Below, in pieces: positions 9,615 through 19,700 of a stretch of DNA of 25,177 nt. The stretch is from NCBI GenBank assembly GCA_054661495.1, contig BAAFSQ010000139.1:1-25177 (forward strand), read 5' to 3'. The position numbers and the translations under genes are program-made. Within the stretch, counting starts at the first letter, position 1; the number at the start of each line of letters is the position of its first letter. The notes beneath the pieces are model-generated. The model saw only the letters and a program-made list of their open reading frames with translations, was not told the DNA's origin and did no database searches. The DNA is from Zygophlyctis sp. KS116. Taxonomy: Eukaryota > Chytridiomycota.

Positions 9615-12281
9615 ATGATTTCAAAGTTGCTGAAAAGTGCCACAGTTCCCCTGGGTCTTAATAAGCCTGATCTAGGCAGATATTTCTTTCCTGAATCCCT
9701 CCTTAAGTCGATCGAATATACTACACTGTCCGGATTTTACAATGGCAAACATTTGCTTTTAGCATCTCCACATCCTGGGGCTGGTGTTTCAATTAAGAAG
9801 CTATCATTATTTATGGCTCAAAAGAGCTCAAGCGATCATTTTTCTCTTGACTATCATTGGTTTGTTCATGCATCAAAGTTGTTATCTAAGCAGTCATCGC
9901 CTCGTCCTCAGATAAAGGATTCTAAACCGTTTTCTCCAAGTGCCTATGAGGCTTTTGATGAGAATGATCAATCAGAACAGGAAATGGATGAGGATAAATT
10001 TCGCAAGGTTTTAATTAGTTTTGATGGGGAAAAAGGATTTATTGTTCCTCCCAATATTAAAGGAGCATTAGAAGAAGAATGCAGTTCTGGGACTCATTAT
10101 GATACACATATTTCAAAAGATGATTTAGATGCTATTTTGAATGGACTAAAGGAAATTATAAGGGAAAATAGATCTAGAGCGATTATAAGTATCCCTGATG
10201 TGACTGATATGAGTAAGTATTCTTCAAATTGGGCTGGATAGCCCTCAATTTATATAATGTCTAAATATTTTAGTTATTTCGACTCCAAAAGGTTGTGGTT
10301 CGAGGCTAGTGTTAGGGCTAATGGAAATGGTCAATGATCTTAATAGTGAAGGTGTTGAAGCATTACTTTTTGCTCATTCAACACCTTCATTGATTGATAG
10401 TGATAACTTGTCCAAGACATCTACTTTTTATAGTGATTTGTTTGATGGTCATGTATCATTGTCTGATACAGGTGAAGTTGAAGATTCATTGTGGGCAGAT
10501 GGTGTATTCTTTAAGACGGTTCTCGATGGAATGAAGCCAAACAAATTTACAAAAATCCCAATTGCTCCTCCGACACCTGCTTTTGCATCGAATCAGGAAG
10601 ATTATGATCCTTTTGAGGCTGAAGCAACATTTGAAAAATGGCTGAAAATTATGGAAGAAGATAAACGCCTAGGTAAAGTTTTAATTATTAATTTATAGGA
10701 ATAAAGGAGATAAATTGGAAAAATTTAATGTCTTGTTTACATTCTCGCCAAATTAAACTGACTGGGTTAAAATTGGATGATATAATTACTAAATCAGAAA
10801 AGATTTCAGAAAGTTTGAATAACTTACTAAAGAATTGGGAGACGCGGATCTGCACTCTAGATGATTTGGATCATATTGCATCATTGATGGCTGGTCAGCG
10901 GTTAGCAATAGAGAAGAATAAGAAAACTGCAAAGCCTTTAGAAGTCAATATAGATCAATTAGAATGCGCTCTTAAATTGGCTTCGGAAATGAATTATTCC
11001 ACGCTCGTTCCAAGTAAAGATCTAATCACTCCAAATTCAGAAATTCTCAATGAGGAAACCGGAAATAATAGTGATATTAATCGATCTAAAACATCCGTAA
11101 GTCTATGCTGATTTATCTGTAGGAAAATGCAAATGATAGCCGATCAAAAACATCAGAGGTTTCAAATGTTCAGGAAATCCTCAAATCTGCAAAGATTCCT
11201 CTTTCACTACTAAATACATATGAGAAAAGGGTTATGACAACTGTCATTAATCCTTCAAGCATAACGGTAGGTTTTAAGGATCTGATCCTTCCAAGCTCAA
11301 CCAAGCTAATGTTACAAACGTTAGTTACTCTTCCATTACTTAGACCTGCATACTTTTCAGAAGGAATTTTGTCAAGACACTCTATAAGTGGAGTTTTATT
11401 ATTTGGACCACCTGGAACTGGTAAAACTCTTCTTGCTAAAGCCATTGCAAAATCGTCTGGTGCCAGATTCATGAATGTCTCATTAAGGTATAAATACTTT
11501 TTTTCTCATTATTAGTTCTGTATTTGATAAATACGTGGGCGAAGGTGAAAAAAATGTAAAAGCTATTTTCACATTGGCAAGAAAACTATCACCTTGTGTA
11601 ATATTCCTTGACGAAATGGTAATTTTTATATTTGAATTTACAAAATAGGATGCTCTCTTTGGAGCACGTAGAAATGATTTACATTCTAGTAAAAGAGAAA
11701 TCATTAATGAATTTATGTCTGAATGGGATGGCCTCATATCTGCAAATAAAGGTATTATCATTCTTGGAGCTACCAATCGTCCTTTTGATTTGGATGATGC
11801 AGTTCTTAGAAGACTTCCTAGAAGGGTATTGATTGACCTACCAACCGAAGAACAAAGACTTTTAATACTTCAAGTTCATCTTAAAGGAGAAAATTTAAAT
11901 TCTAATGTCAGCCTATCCAAACTAGCAAGCCTTACTGCATCATATTCTGGAAGTGATTTGAAGAATCTTTGCGTATCTGCCGCATTATCTCGCATTAAAG
12001 AAGTCATTTACAAAGAAGAGTCATCCAAATCCTTGGATTTATGTACAACATCTAAATTGGAAGACTTGGACGATTGGAATACATTGATCGTTTCAAAAAA
12101 ATCAGAACCTCTCTCAACACCATTAAGTCCCTTATCAATGCGACATTTTGAAAATGCATTAAAAGAAGTACCCCCATCTTTGACAGATGAAATGCAGACA
12201 TTGATTGAACTACGGAAATGGGATAATCAGTTTGGAGAAAAATCTAGTTTATCAACAAAGAAACAAGGCTGGGGATTTTAA
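9615..12281 (+). CDS. AAA ATPase, Msp1/ATAD1 type, long N-terminus
   Basis: Exons 9615-10212, 10274-10672, 10699-11096, 11123-11487, 11516-11618, 11649-12281 encode 831 residues. The C-terminal third is one AAA domain: Walker [10 protein letters not shown] (about 559-567), Walker B VIFLDEMD (about 615-622) and second region of homology [20 protein letters not shown] (about 661-680). LPRR followed by [11 protein letters not shown] is typical of the Msp1/ATAD1 and spastin/katanin (meiotic) clade. Msp1 pulls mislocalised tail-anchored proteins from the mitochondrial outer membrane, but it is only about 360 residues and has a membrane helix. The 500-residue N-terminal part here recalls large fungal mitochondrial AAA proteins; [17 protein letters not shown] could be a basic targeting peptide. 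Intron 1 (61 nt) is twice the length of all the others. Confidence 0.85.
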
Positions 12282-12291
12282 TAGAAAATTT

Positions 12292-13359
12292 ATGTGTTCT
12301 GAGTGTGGAGATGAGGATAAATGTGTCCGCAAGTATGGTAGAGTATTCGTCCTATTAACCATTATACTAATTACATTTGTCCCCATCACTAGCAATTATT
12401 TTATATTCTTCCCTTGGTTAACGATAACTGGACGCAACTTATGGATTTGGCTCGCACCTTATAATTTGGCATGTGTCTCCATATGGATAAATTATTATTT
12501 AGGATGTGTGACTTTACCTGGTTGCATCCCTTTGAAATATTCTCCAAAATCACCAGGCCGATGGTGTAAAGTATGTAATTCTCAAAAACCCCCACGATCA
12601 CATCATTGTTCTATTTGTAAAACATGCGTCCTAAAAATGGACCATCATTGTAACTTTTTTACATTGTATTAAACTCAAGGCCCATGGCTTAACAATTGTA
12701 TTGGTGCTTTTAATCATGCACACTTTATTAGATTCACTGTATCAGTTACGATTGGAGTCTTGATTGCATTATTTCTCATTGGAATACGGATCTATGAATT
12801 TATTCTATTTCAATCATATCTTACACGGAGCTATTCTCCAGACTTTACTTTTGAAGATGTAGCGTATAGTCCAAATCCAGATTTGACTGAACTCATTTTT
12901 ATCGCTATTAATTTTGTGATTCTAGTAGTTTTATTAATAGCTGTTGGATCTTTATCTGCATATCAATTATATCTTGCATTATACAATATGACTACGATTG
13001 AATCATATGAATGGGATAGGTTAAATAATATGCATATTGAAGCGGAATTTCCTTGGAATATTGGAGCCTATAAAAACTATCAGAGTTTATTTGGAAAATT
13101 ATGGTTATTTTGGTGGATTCCAAAATCAGCACTTATAGATGGTATCAATTGGGAAAAAAACAAGACTTCTGAATTTGAATGGCCTCCAAAAGAATATTAC
13201 CTAATTAAAAAGGGACATATGTCAAGTGATGGTGAATTGTTAATCAAGGAAATTACTCCAGAGGAGCGTGAAGCCATGATTTATGATTCAGATGTATCAT
13301 ATGCATCTAGTGATGATGAACCATTGGAATTATTACAAAATAAATTCAAATCACAATAA
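12292..13359 (+). CDS. DHHC palmitoyltransferase, Pfa4-like
   Basis: Two exons, 12292-12649 and 12680-13359 (30-nt intron), encode 345 residues. DHHC enzymes attach palmitate to cysteines of membrane-associated proteins. The cysteine-rich domain reads [29 protein letters not shown] (DHHC at about 117-120) and [15 protein letters not shown]; the intron splits the catalytic Cys codon, and splicing is needed to rebuild DHHCPW. Hydrophobic segments flank it: two before (about 15-37 and 55-75) and two after (about 138-160 and 190-215), the normal four-helix topology. The TTxE motif appears as TTIE near 224. Layout and length fit the Pfa4/ZDHHC6-like group at the ER. Its start codon lies only 10 bp after the upstream AAA stop. 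Confidence 0.92.
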
Positions 13360-13394
13360 TACCTCTAGTATCCATAGTGGATGTGGGAACTAAA

Positions 13395-13419
13395 TGACGT
13401 GAATCAACGTGAATGACGT
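13395..13419. promoter_or_regulatory. Repeated CRE-like TGACGT sites
   Basis: TGACGT occurs at 13395-13400 and 13414-13419, and ACGTGAAT is directly repeated at 13397-13404 and 13407-13414 with a 10-bp period, about one helical turn. This lies 20-45 bp before the ATG of the coiled-coil gene, in a 78-bp spacer. TGACGT is the half-site of ATF/CREB bZIP factors. The repeat is visible; the role is inferred. Confidence 0.4.
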
Positions 13420-13437
13420 TTACCAATTAGAAATTGT

Positions 13438-14997
13438 ATGGAGAGTTGCTGGTCATATCCCGATTCCGAAGAATATAAGAGATCAAAAGAAGCAAAGGCA
13501 TTATGTTTTGAATTAGTAAAGACTGTACAGTCAAACCATTTAGATGAAGAAATACAAGCAATGGTTGCAGATGTTAAAAGCGGACAGCAAAAACAAGTCT
13601 ATTATTCTAAAGGGAAAATAAGATCAGACCAGGAAGTAATGACTGAACCGATTGCTGCAGAGTTTGATGTTATCAGTAGGATTAAAAAGACTTTGGTCGA
13701 TGACTATAATATTTCGTCAAGAATTTCTGATGTAATGCAGAAACAAAAATTGGAAGAGATTAATGCCGAATTAAAATATCAAGAAAAGGAAAAGGCAAAC
13801 AAGATCGCTAATAATTTTTCTGTAGTATTAGATGATATTCGTGAACAATGCGAGGAACAGCTATGGGAGACAATTCAGGATATCGCAATTGAGCATGAAA
13901 ATGATAATAATCGTATTATTCAAGATATGAAGAATAAATTAGAATCGGAATTGGTGCCACTTGAAGAAAGTTATCAGGAAGTTCAAGCTAGCTTTGATCA
14001 GATTTCTTTAGAGCATGAAAAAGTAAAGTTTGCTGCTCTTCAATCTTATACAATCTTAAAAAAGTATAATCTTTTACCAGAAAATATGCGATTCACATTT
14101 ACAAAGGAGGATGAAGCCAACTTAATGGAAATTCTAAATGAATACAAAAAGGCTATAAATGAAAAAGATGAAGCTATTCTCAATCTTAAAAGACAAATCG
14201 CCAAATTAGATTATAGATCAGAGCCACACTCATCCCCTAAACGAAATTCTATTACTGGTAGGCCGTCAATGATTGGTCGATCTTCAATTTCGTCTAATGA
14301 GCGACAATCTTTTTTGCATAAGCCATCAATGGCGGAATATACCTCTGGAGAAGATGGTGACGATTTTCAAGTACTAGACGCTCCTCCGGTGCCACATGAG
14401 CCTGATTTCTCTGAGGCAGACATATTAGAAAAAAAATACATTCAGGAGCTGCAGAGTTTACGAGAATTACATGAAAAAGTATTATTGGGCCTGCAAGAAA
14501 AAAGGAACAAACAAAAGAAACAGTGGGATATTAAATCTCATTCTATTTCAAATTTAAGAATCAATTCAAAATTACAAAAAATTGTTAAAAGGCAGAATCT
14601 TTTACTAAACTTGGCAACAAAATCTAGGCCTCAGCCAGACTGCCATAAAGAGGTTACAGCACATCTATCAGGAATATCTCTGCGTCAGATGAACATATTT
14701 CAGCTTAAAACCGTGATAAGCAATATACCCACATCGATAGAAGCACAGGCATCTGTCAATGATGCACTACAATATACATTTTCAAATGCCAACTTGGATG
14801 ATGATAATGATTATTTACCTCCTCAAAGAGATTTTCTATCTATTAGTGTCAGCAAAGGCTTCTCAGGTTTAAAAAAAACACCAGATAAGACATTACGGAG
14901 AAGATCGTCCAGTTTTGGACCAAAAATAGATCAAGAGTCATCTTTGCAAAAGCTTGCCAAATCGTCATCTTTTAATTTGGATAAACACCCCCAGTAA
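13438..14997 (+). CDS. Unrecognised intronless coiled-coil protein
   Basis: A continuous frame of 519 residues; I do not recognise the family. Residues about 85-265 are rich in Glu, Lys, Gln and Leu with heptad spacing (MQKQKLEEINAELKYQEKEK; later ILNLKRQIAKLDY), consistent with a long coiled coil. A Ser/Pro-rich basic linker follows (about 260-300, SSPKRNSITGRPSMIGRSSI), then an acidic patch with APPVPHEPDF, a second helical stretch (about 325-370) and a basic Ser-rich end (LRRRSSSFGPK, KSSSFNL) with R-x-x-S kinase-like sites. This architecture suits a cytoskeletal or basal-body scaffold but that is a guess. It is the only complete gene here without an intron, and is convergent with CFAP20DC, 37 bp apart. 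Confidence 0.8.
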   Translation: MESCWSYPDSEEYKRSKEAKALCFELVKTVQSNHLDEEIQAMVADVKSGQQKQVYYSKGKIRSDQEVMTEPIAAEFDVISRIKKTLVDDYNISSRISDVMQKQKLEEINAELKYQEKEKANKIANNFSVVLDDIREQCEEQLWETIQDIAIEHENDNNRIIQDMKNKLESELVPLEESYQEVQASFDQISLEHEKVKFAALQSYTILKKYNLLPENMRFTFTKEDEANLMEILNEYKKAINEKDEAILNLKRQIAKLDYRSEPHSSPKRNSITGRPSMIGRSSISSNERQSFLHKPSMAEYTSGEDGDDFQVLDAPPVPHEPDFSEADILEKKYIQELQSLRELHEKVLLGLQEKRNKQKKQWDIKSHSISNLRINSKLQKIVKRQNLLLNLATKSRPQPDCHKEVTAHLSGISLRQMNIFQLKTVISNIPTSIEAQASVNDALQYTFSNANLDDDNDYLPPQRDFLSISVSKGFSGLKKTPDKTLRRRSSSFGPKIDQESSLQKLAKSSSFNLDKHPQ

Positions 14998-15034
14998 ACA
15001 CAGCCTATAGACTTCCATACAAAATATATTTTAT

Positions 15035-16667
15035 TCAATCATCTAATTGATAGCATTTCCCTGTTTTTGGATCCGTAAATGAGCTTCCACGAGTATCAAA
15101 TATAAGTTCCAGCTTTCCCTCGTTTTCCTCGTCTGATGACAAGTACATTGAATCGTCCACTTCATTTAATGATGCTTTAACTGTTTTAGATATGCGAATA
15201 TCTTCATCATCTTTTTCAGTACTATGATGCAATGTAATTTCAGAATCATGCCTTAAATCCACTAGTAAATTATTTAAAGATTGAGCAACTAATTCAAGTT
15301 CTTCTTCACTAGTATCCGGATTTGATTTTGAAATATTTAAAGAATCACTGAAAAGAGAAGGCTCTTTGGCAGACAAAATGAGATACGGCTTCTTAAATGG
15401 TGTAAAAAGTTCTTCGTTTGTCTCCACTTTAGAATCCTTAATATTCCCATTATTATCATCAATTATATTCGCATGTTCTTTTTCCTCATTTTCTTGACAG
15501 TTTCTAAAAAATTCATGAATTTCGTTTTGAAGCTGATCAGAAGACGAGATTTCATTTTGAAGATGATCAGAAGATGACTTTTCAATCTCTTCATTTTTAT
15601 GTACATAATCCTGATTGCAATATAGTGCAGGATCATAAGTTTTTATATCTTGCTCAACTTGTCCAGACAAATAATCAACTCCATCTTCTTTATGCAAATC
15701 TTTTGTAAGACTTTGATTATTTAAGTTAGATATAGGAGGCAGTTTAGAAAATTTCCCGCAATTATTTAGATTGTTTTGAGAGTTATCCTCAACTTTATTG
15801 CTAGGATTATCTTCCAAATCCTTTTTAGCTGGTCTTTCAGTAGCATGTTTTCTCGTGATGATCCTCTTATCCGATAACAAATGTTTAACATTCTATAATC
15901 AATTATTGACAAAATTACTTTTTGTTTGTAGACTTGGTCTTTAGATGTAATATTTGCTGTAGAAACTGGAATTAAAATCCTATTCATATTAAAAATCTGC
16001 ACAATATTTTCCACTCCAATTGGAAAAGACACTGCTCTTGGCAGACCTTCAATATGTCTATTAGCATAATCATAATCCAGAACTTGACCACCTGACGAAT
16101 CCGGCGGCCTGTATTTAAGAGTAAACACTTTTCTTAATTTAAAGTTTCCAGATAATGTTAAACCATTCAAACATTTAAAAGTTTGATTCCTAAAGTTTTG
16201 ATTCATGAGCGATGCTAAATCAAATACAATATTAACCTTTTGAATTATAGATTTTATATTACCCATTTCCCTCTAATCAATCCCGGCATTGGAAGATTGA
16301 CATGCAGAGCATTAATTTTAGTCTCTATCTGTGCTGTAGATAAGAAAAAACGCCGTCTATCACCAGACAGATCGGACATGAGCAATTCCAAAGAAAAGTT
16401 TGCCCCTTGTGGTATATAAATTTGTAGATTAAGATATGGTTGAATGAGATAAATAATGGATTTATCCTTTGGAAGTGATAGTCTTCCAATCTTATCACAA
16501 GAATAACAATATCCTTTAACCTGTTTATCATACATTTTTCCAATAAACGTCTTATTTACAATCTTCCAGTTCTTTGCCAGTGTGCCATTAGAAGAGAATA
16601 TTTCAAAGAATGGAGTTCCCTATAATTTTATGAATCGTCAGAATACCTGGAAATCATTTTTGAACAT
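15035..16667 (-). CDS. CFAP20DC: CFAP20-domain protein (CFAP20DC-like)
   Basis: Four exons (16647-16667, 16263-16619, 15919-16236, 15035-15892; introns 27, 26, 26 nt) encode 517 residues. The first ~165 residues form a CFAP20 domain: MFKNDFQGTPFFEIFSS, then KMYDKQVKGYCY, LPKDKSIIYLIQPYLNLQIY, FSLELLMSDLSGDRRRFFLS, HVNLPMPGLIRGKW, VNIVFDLASLM and LSGNFKLRKVFTLKYRPPDS. The MFKN start matches CFAP20 exactly, fixing the initiation codon. CFAP20 is a doublet-microtubule inner-junction protein; CFAP20 itself is about 190 residues, while this protein adds an acidic, Ser-rich, probably disordered tail of about 300 residues as in the longer CFAP20DC (C3orf67) family. It is divergent from CFAP44 with 33 bp between start codons, which suggests joint control. 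Confidence 0.88.
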
Positions 16668-16700
16668 TATCAGACTAATAAACACAAAAACTACCAAACG
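16668..16700. promoter_or_regulatory. 33-bp bidirectional spacer of two flagellar genes
   Basis: Only 33 bp separate the ATG of the CFAP20DC-like gene (-) from that of CFAP44 (+). Both 5' leaders and any core promoter must lie in this A-rich spacer or reach into the neighbouring coding region. An in-frame alternative CFAP44 start at 16749 would widen it to 81 bp. No clear TATA or CCAAT element is visible. Confidence 0.5.
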
Positions 16701-19700
16701 ATGATACAACGGGCCGACGGAAGATTAAACCGGACATTTTCACTAGAAATGGAAGATATATCACCTTCTTCATCACAAGGTAATTCTGAATACAATGATA
16801 GCAAGCGGTACTAACAAACAAACCTTTTTCCAAGAAGCAGGAACTACAGGGTCTGGATGAATCGTTTTATTATAATGCTGAAGATATCGTACAATATTCA
16901 AACCCATCAAAGAGATTATCAGATACTTTAAAAATTCATCACTCTTTTGGACTCTCTACAAAACGACATAATGTACATTTGATAGATTCGGACACGCTTT
17001 TAACTGCCGTTGGAAATGTTTTGATAACAGTTTCTCTAAAGACTCGTGAATCTAATATGATTATGGGATTAAGAGAAGGATCTATTGGATCCATTGCTAT
17101 TCATCCTTCTGGAAAGTTTTTTGCGGTAGGAGAAGTTCATAGAGAATCGCCAAATATTTATATATTTGAGTATCCTTCCCTTAAAGTTTATAGAATTTTA
17201 AGAAATGGAGCAGAAAAGGTAATACATGTATGTTAATATTAGGGATATGCAGATCTTTCTTTTAATTGTCAAGGATCCAAATTAGCATCAGTTGGAATGA
17301 GTTCAGATTATATGTTGACTATTTGGAATTGGAAGCAAGAAAGAGTTTTATTAAGAAGTAAAGCATTTTCACAAGATATATACAAGGTTAATTTTGCTTC
17401 AGAAGATGATGGAATTTTGACAACGTCTGGAATGGGGCACATTAAATTTTGGAGGATTTCTTCTACATTTACAGGGCTAAAGCTTCAAGGTGTTATCGGG
17501 AAATTTGGCGCTAGTGAGCTATCAGATATTTCAGCATTTGCTCAACTTCCTGACGGAAAAGTTTTAAGTAGTACAGAGACTGGAAATTTATTAATGTGGG
17601 ACGGAGGAATGATTAAATGTGAAATTTCAATGAAGAATAAAAAACCTTGCCATCAGGGTAGAATTGAAGTTGTGATGTTGAATGATCTAGGATTTATTAC
17701 TGCAGGAGAAGATGGATATGTCAGAGTCTGGGATTTTGAAAGCATTGATAATGCCGATGTTGTTAGTGAGGCTGATTCGGGGAATGCAAAAGGATCTTTT
17801 ATTCAATCTAGAGTTTTTGAAATTGATCCAGTTGATGAAGTATTCGTTGGTGTGGGTGTGAAGGTATTTAAATAATGCTAAATCAAAGATTATTTCATTA
17901 GTTCGTATTCCTCAGCTACCAAATGAATATATTATTCAAGACGAAAATGGACACATTTTTCGCTTAGATTTGGATCAGAAGACGACTGAAGAAATCCTAA
18001 ATTACCATGCTGGAAGTATTGTTTCAACAGATACAAGTCCACTGCTTCATAGTGTAGCAAGTTTAGGAGAGGATGGATCTTTAAGGCTCTTTGAATATAG
18101 CTCTAAACGCTGCATAGGCAACTTCAAATACCCATGTGGTGGATCTTACTTGTGCTATCTACCAGAGGTATTAAACTGTTTTTTGTAATGATAAGAATCT
18201 TGATTGTAAAGGGACTACAGTGGCAGCCGGGTTTTCCGATGGTGTTATCAGACTACTGACCCATTCTTATATTGATTCAGACTCAACTTCAGCTAGAATT
18301 GATATAGATCACGTCATAAAACCGCACACCAAGGGGGTCACAGCGATTGCTTTTTCTCCTGACGGTAGTTTTATGGCTACTGGATCGCATGATCAAACTG
18401 TTTTTCTGTTTAAAATCAAATATGAAATAATCACTCATAATGGTCATCCAGTTGTAAATTTTAGTCGAAAAACGGTCGGATTTATTCCGATTGGTTTTCT
18501 CAATATGGGATCTAGTATTAATGCGATATCATTTTCTCCAGATAATCATCGAAATGTGAATGAGCTGGAGAAAAATGAGCGGTTTAGCAGACAATACTCT
18601 GATTACAGCAAGTTAGATACCGGAAGAAAAATGCTCATACTACTGAATAATGGTGGTATTTATAGTGCAAATATCTTTTTTGATGCAAAATATGACAACT
18701 CGGTGACTTTTGAACTTAACACTGCTGATTTTAATGTTCAAAGATGGATTCCAAAAATCGATGCTGCTCTTCAGCCCGGGACAGAAGCCAGTTTAGCCCC
18801 AGGCACAGCAGAACCGAACTTAGGTGCAGATGAATCTCAAGAAAATCAGCCAGCCGAAAAAGTTTTAGCAGTCAAGATTGAAGATTTGCCAGAGGATATG
18901 CGAGAATCTGTTATTAGAAGAAAAAATGGCCTGTCAATCACTGCTGATTCAAATTTCACAAACGTAATGTATCTTGAAGGTGGATATTTTCTTGGATCCT
19001 TGGTGAATTCATTTGGGGAGGGGGAATTGAGGGTTTTTAAGCTTGAAAGTCCTGAATTAAGTCGATTACTATTGGTTCATCATGCTCCATTTTCTCAAAT
19101 CCGCATTTCAAGATCATTGAGGTATCTCCTAGCTGGTACCAATGACGGGGTATTATGTGTGAAGGAAATAAGTGTTGGAAATATGATTCTGAATAAATGG
19201 AAGAATGGTCATGAAACATATGAAAATTACTCAAATCAAATCAATCTTGAAATTCAAAATGCTCGCCTAGCAAATAATTTGGAATATGGCGTATCTGAAA
19301 GTGGTAAAAGTATTATTCGGACACCAAGTCAATTTTGGATGGGATACGCCCATGAGAGTGTGGATGGAAAGATTACTGGCTTCCAATCGTCATTTGATGA
19401 TTCTTATTTTGTTTCGTCCGGTCGTGATGGATCACTATTTGTATGGAGATGTCCGGAATTATCACCTAGGAAGAATTTAGGTATTTTTCAATATTGTTTA
19501 ATTACAGTCGTTGAGGATGACTTGTTTGAAAAAGCCGACAAACTTGAGCAAGTTCAAGACATATCAGATCCGGCGGCTTACAGTATTCAGGAGGTAAAGA
19601 TCAAATCGGAAAGAGATAGAGAAGTTGAAGAAGCTGAAAAGAAGAAAATGGTAATTTATAATTTAACTGATTTCAATTACAGAGTATTCGAAATTTTATT

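Noticed and set aside
10288-10305. GGTTCGA-like tRNA T-loop
   Set aside because: It lies in the AAA coding sequence and no cloverleaf arms flank it.
11170-11776. Minus-strand frames opposite the AAA domain
   Set aside because: They are the complement of the Walker A and B region, which is strongly conserved on the + strand.
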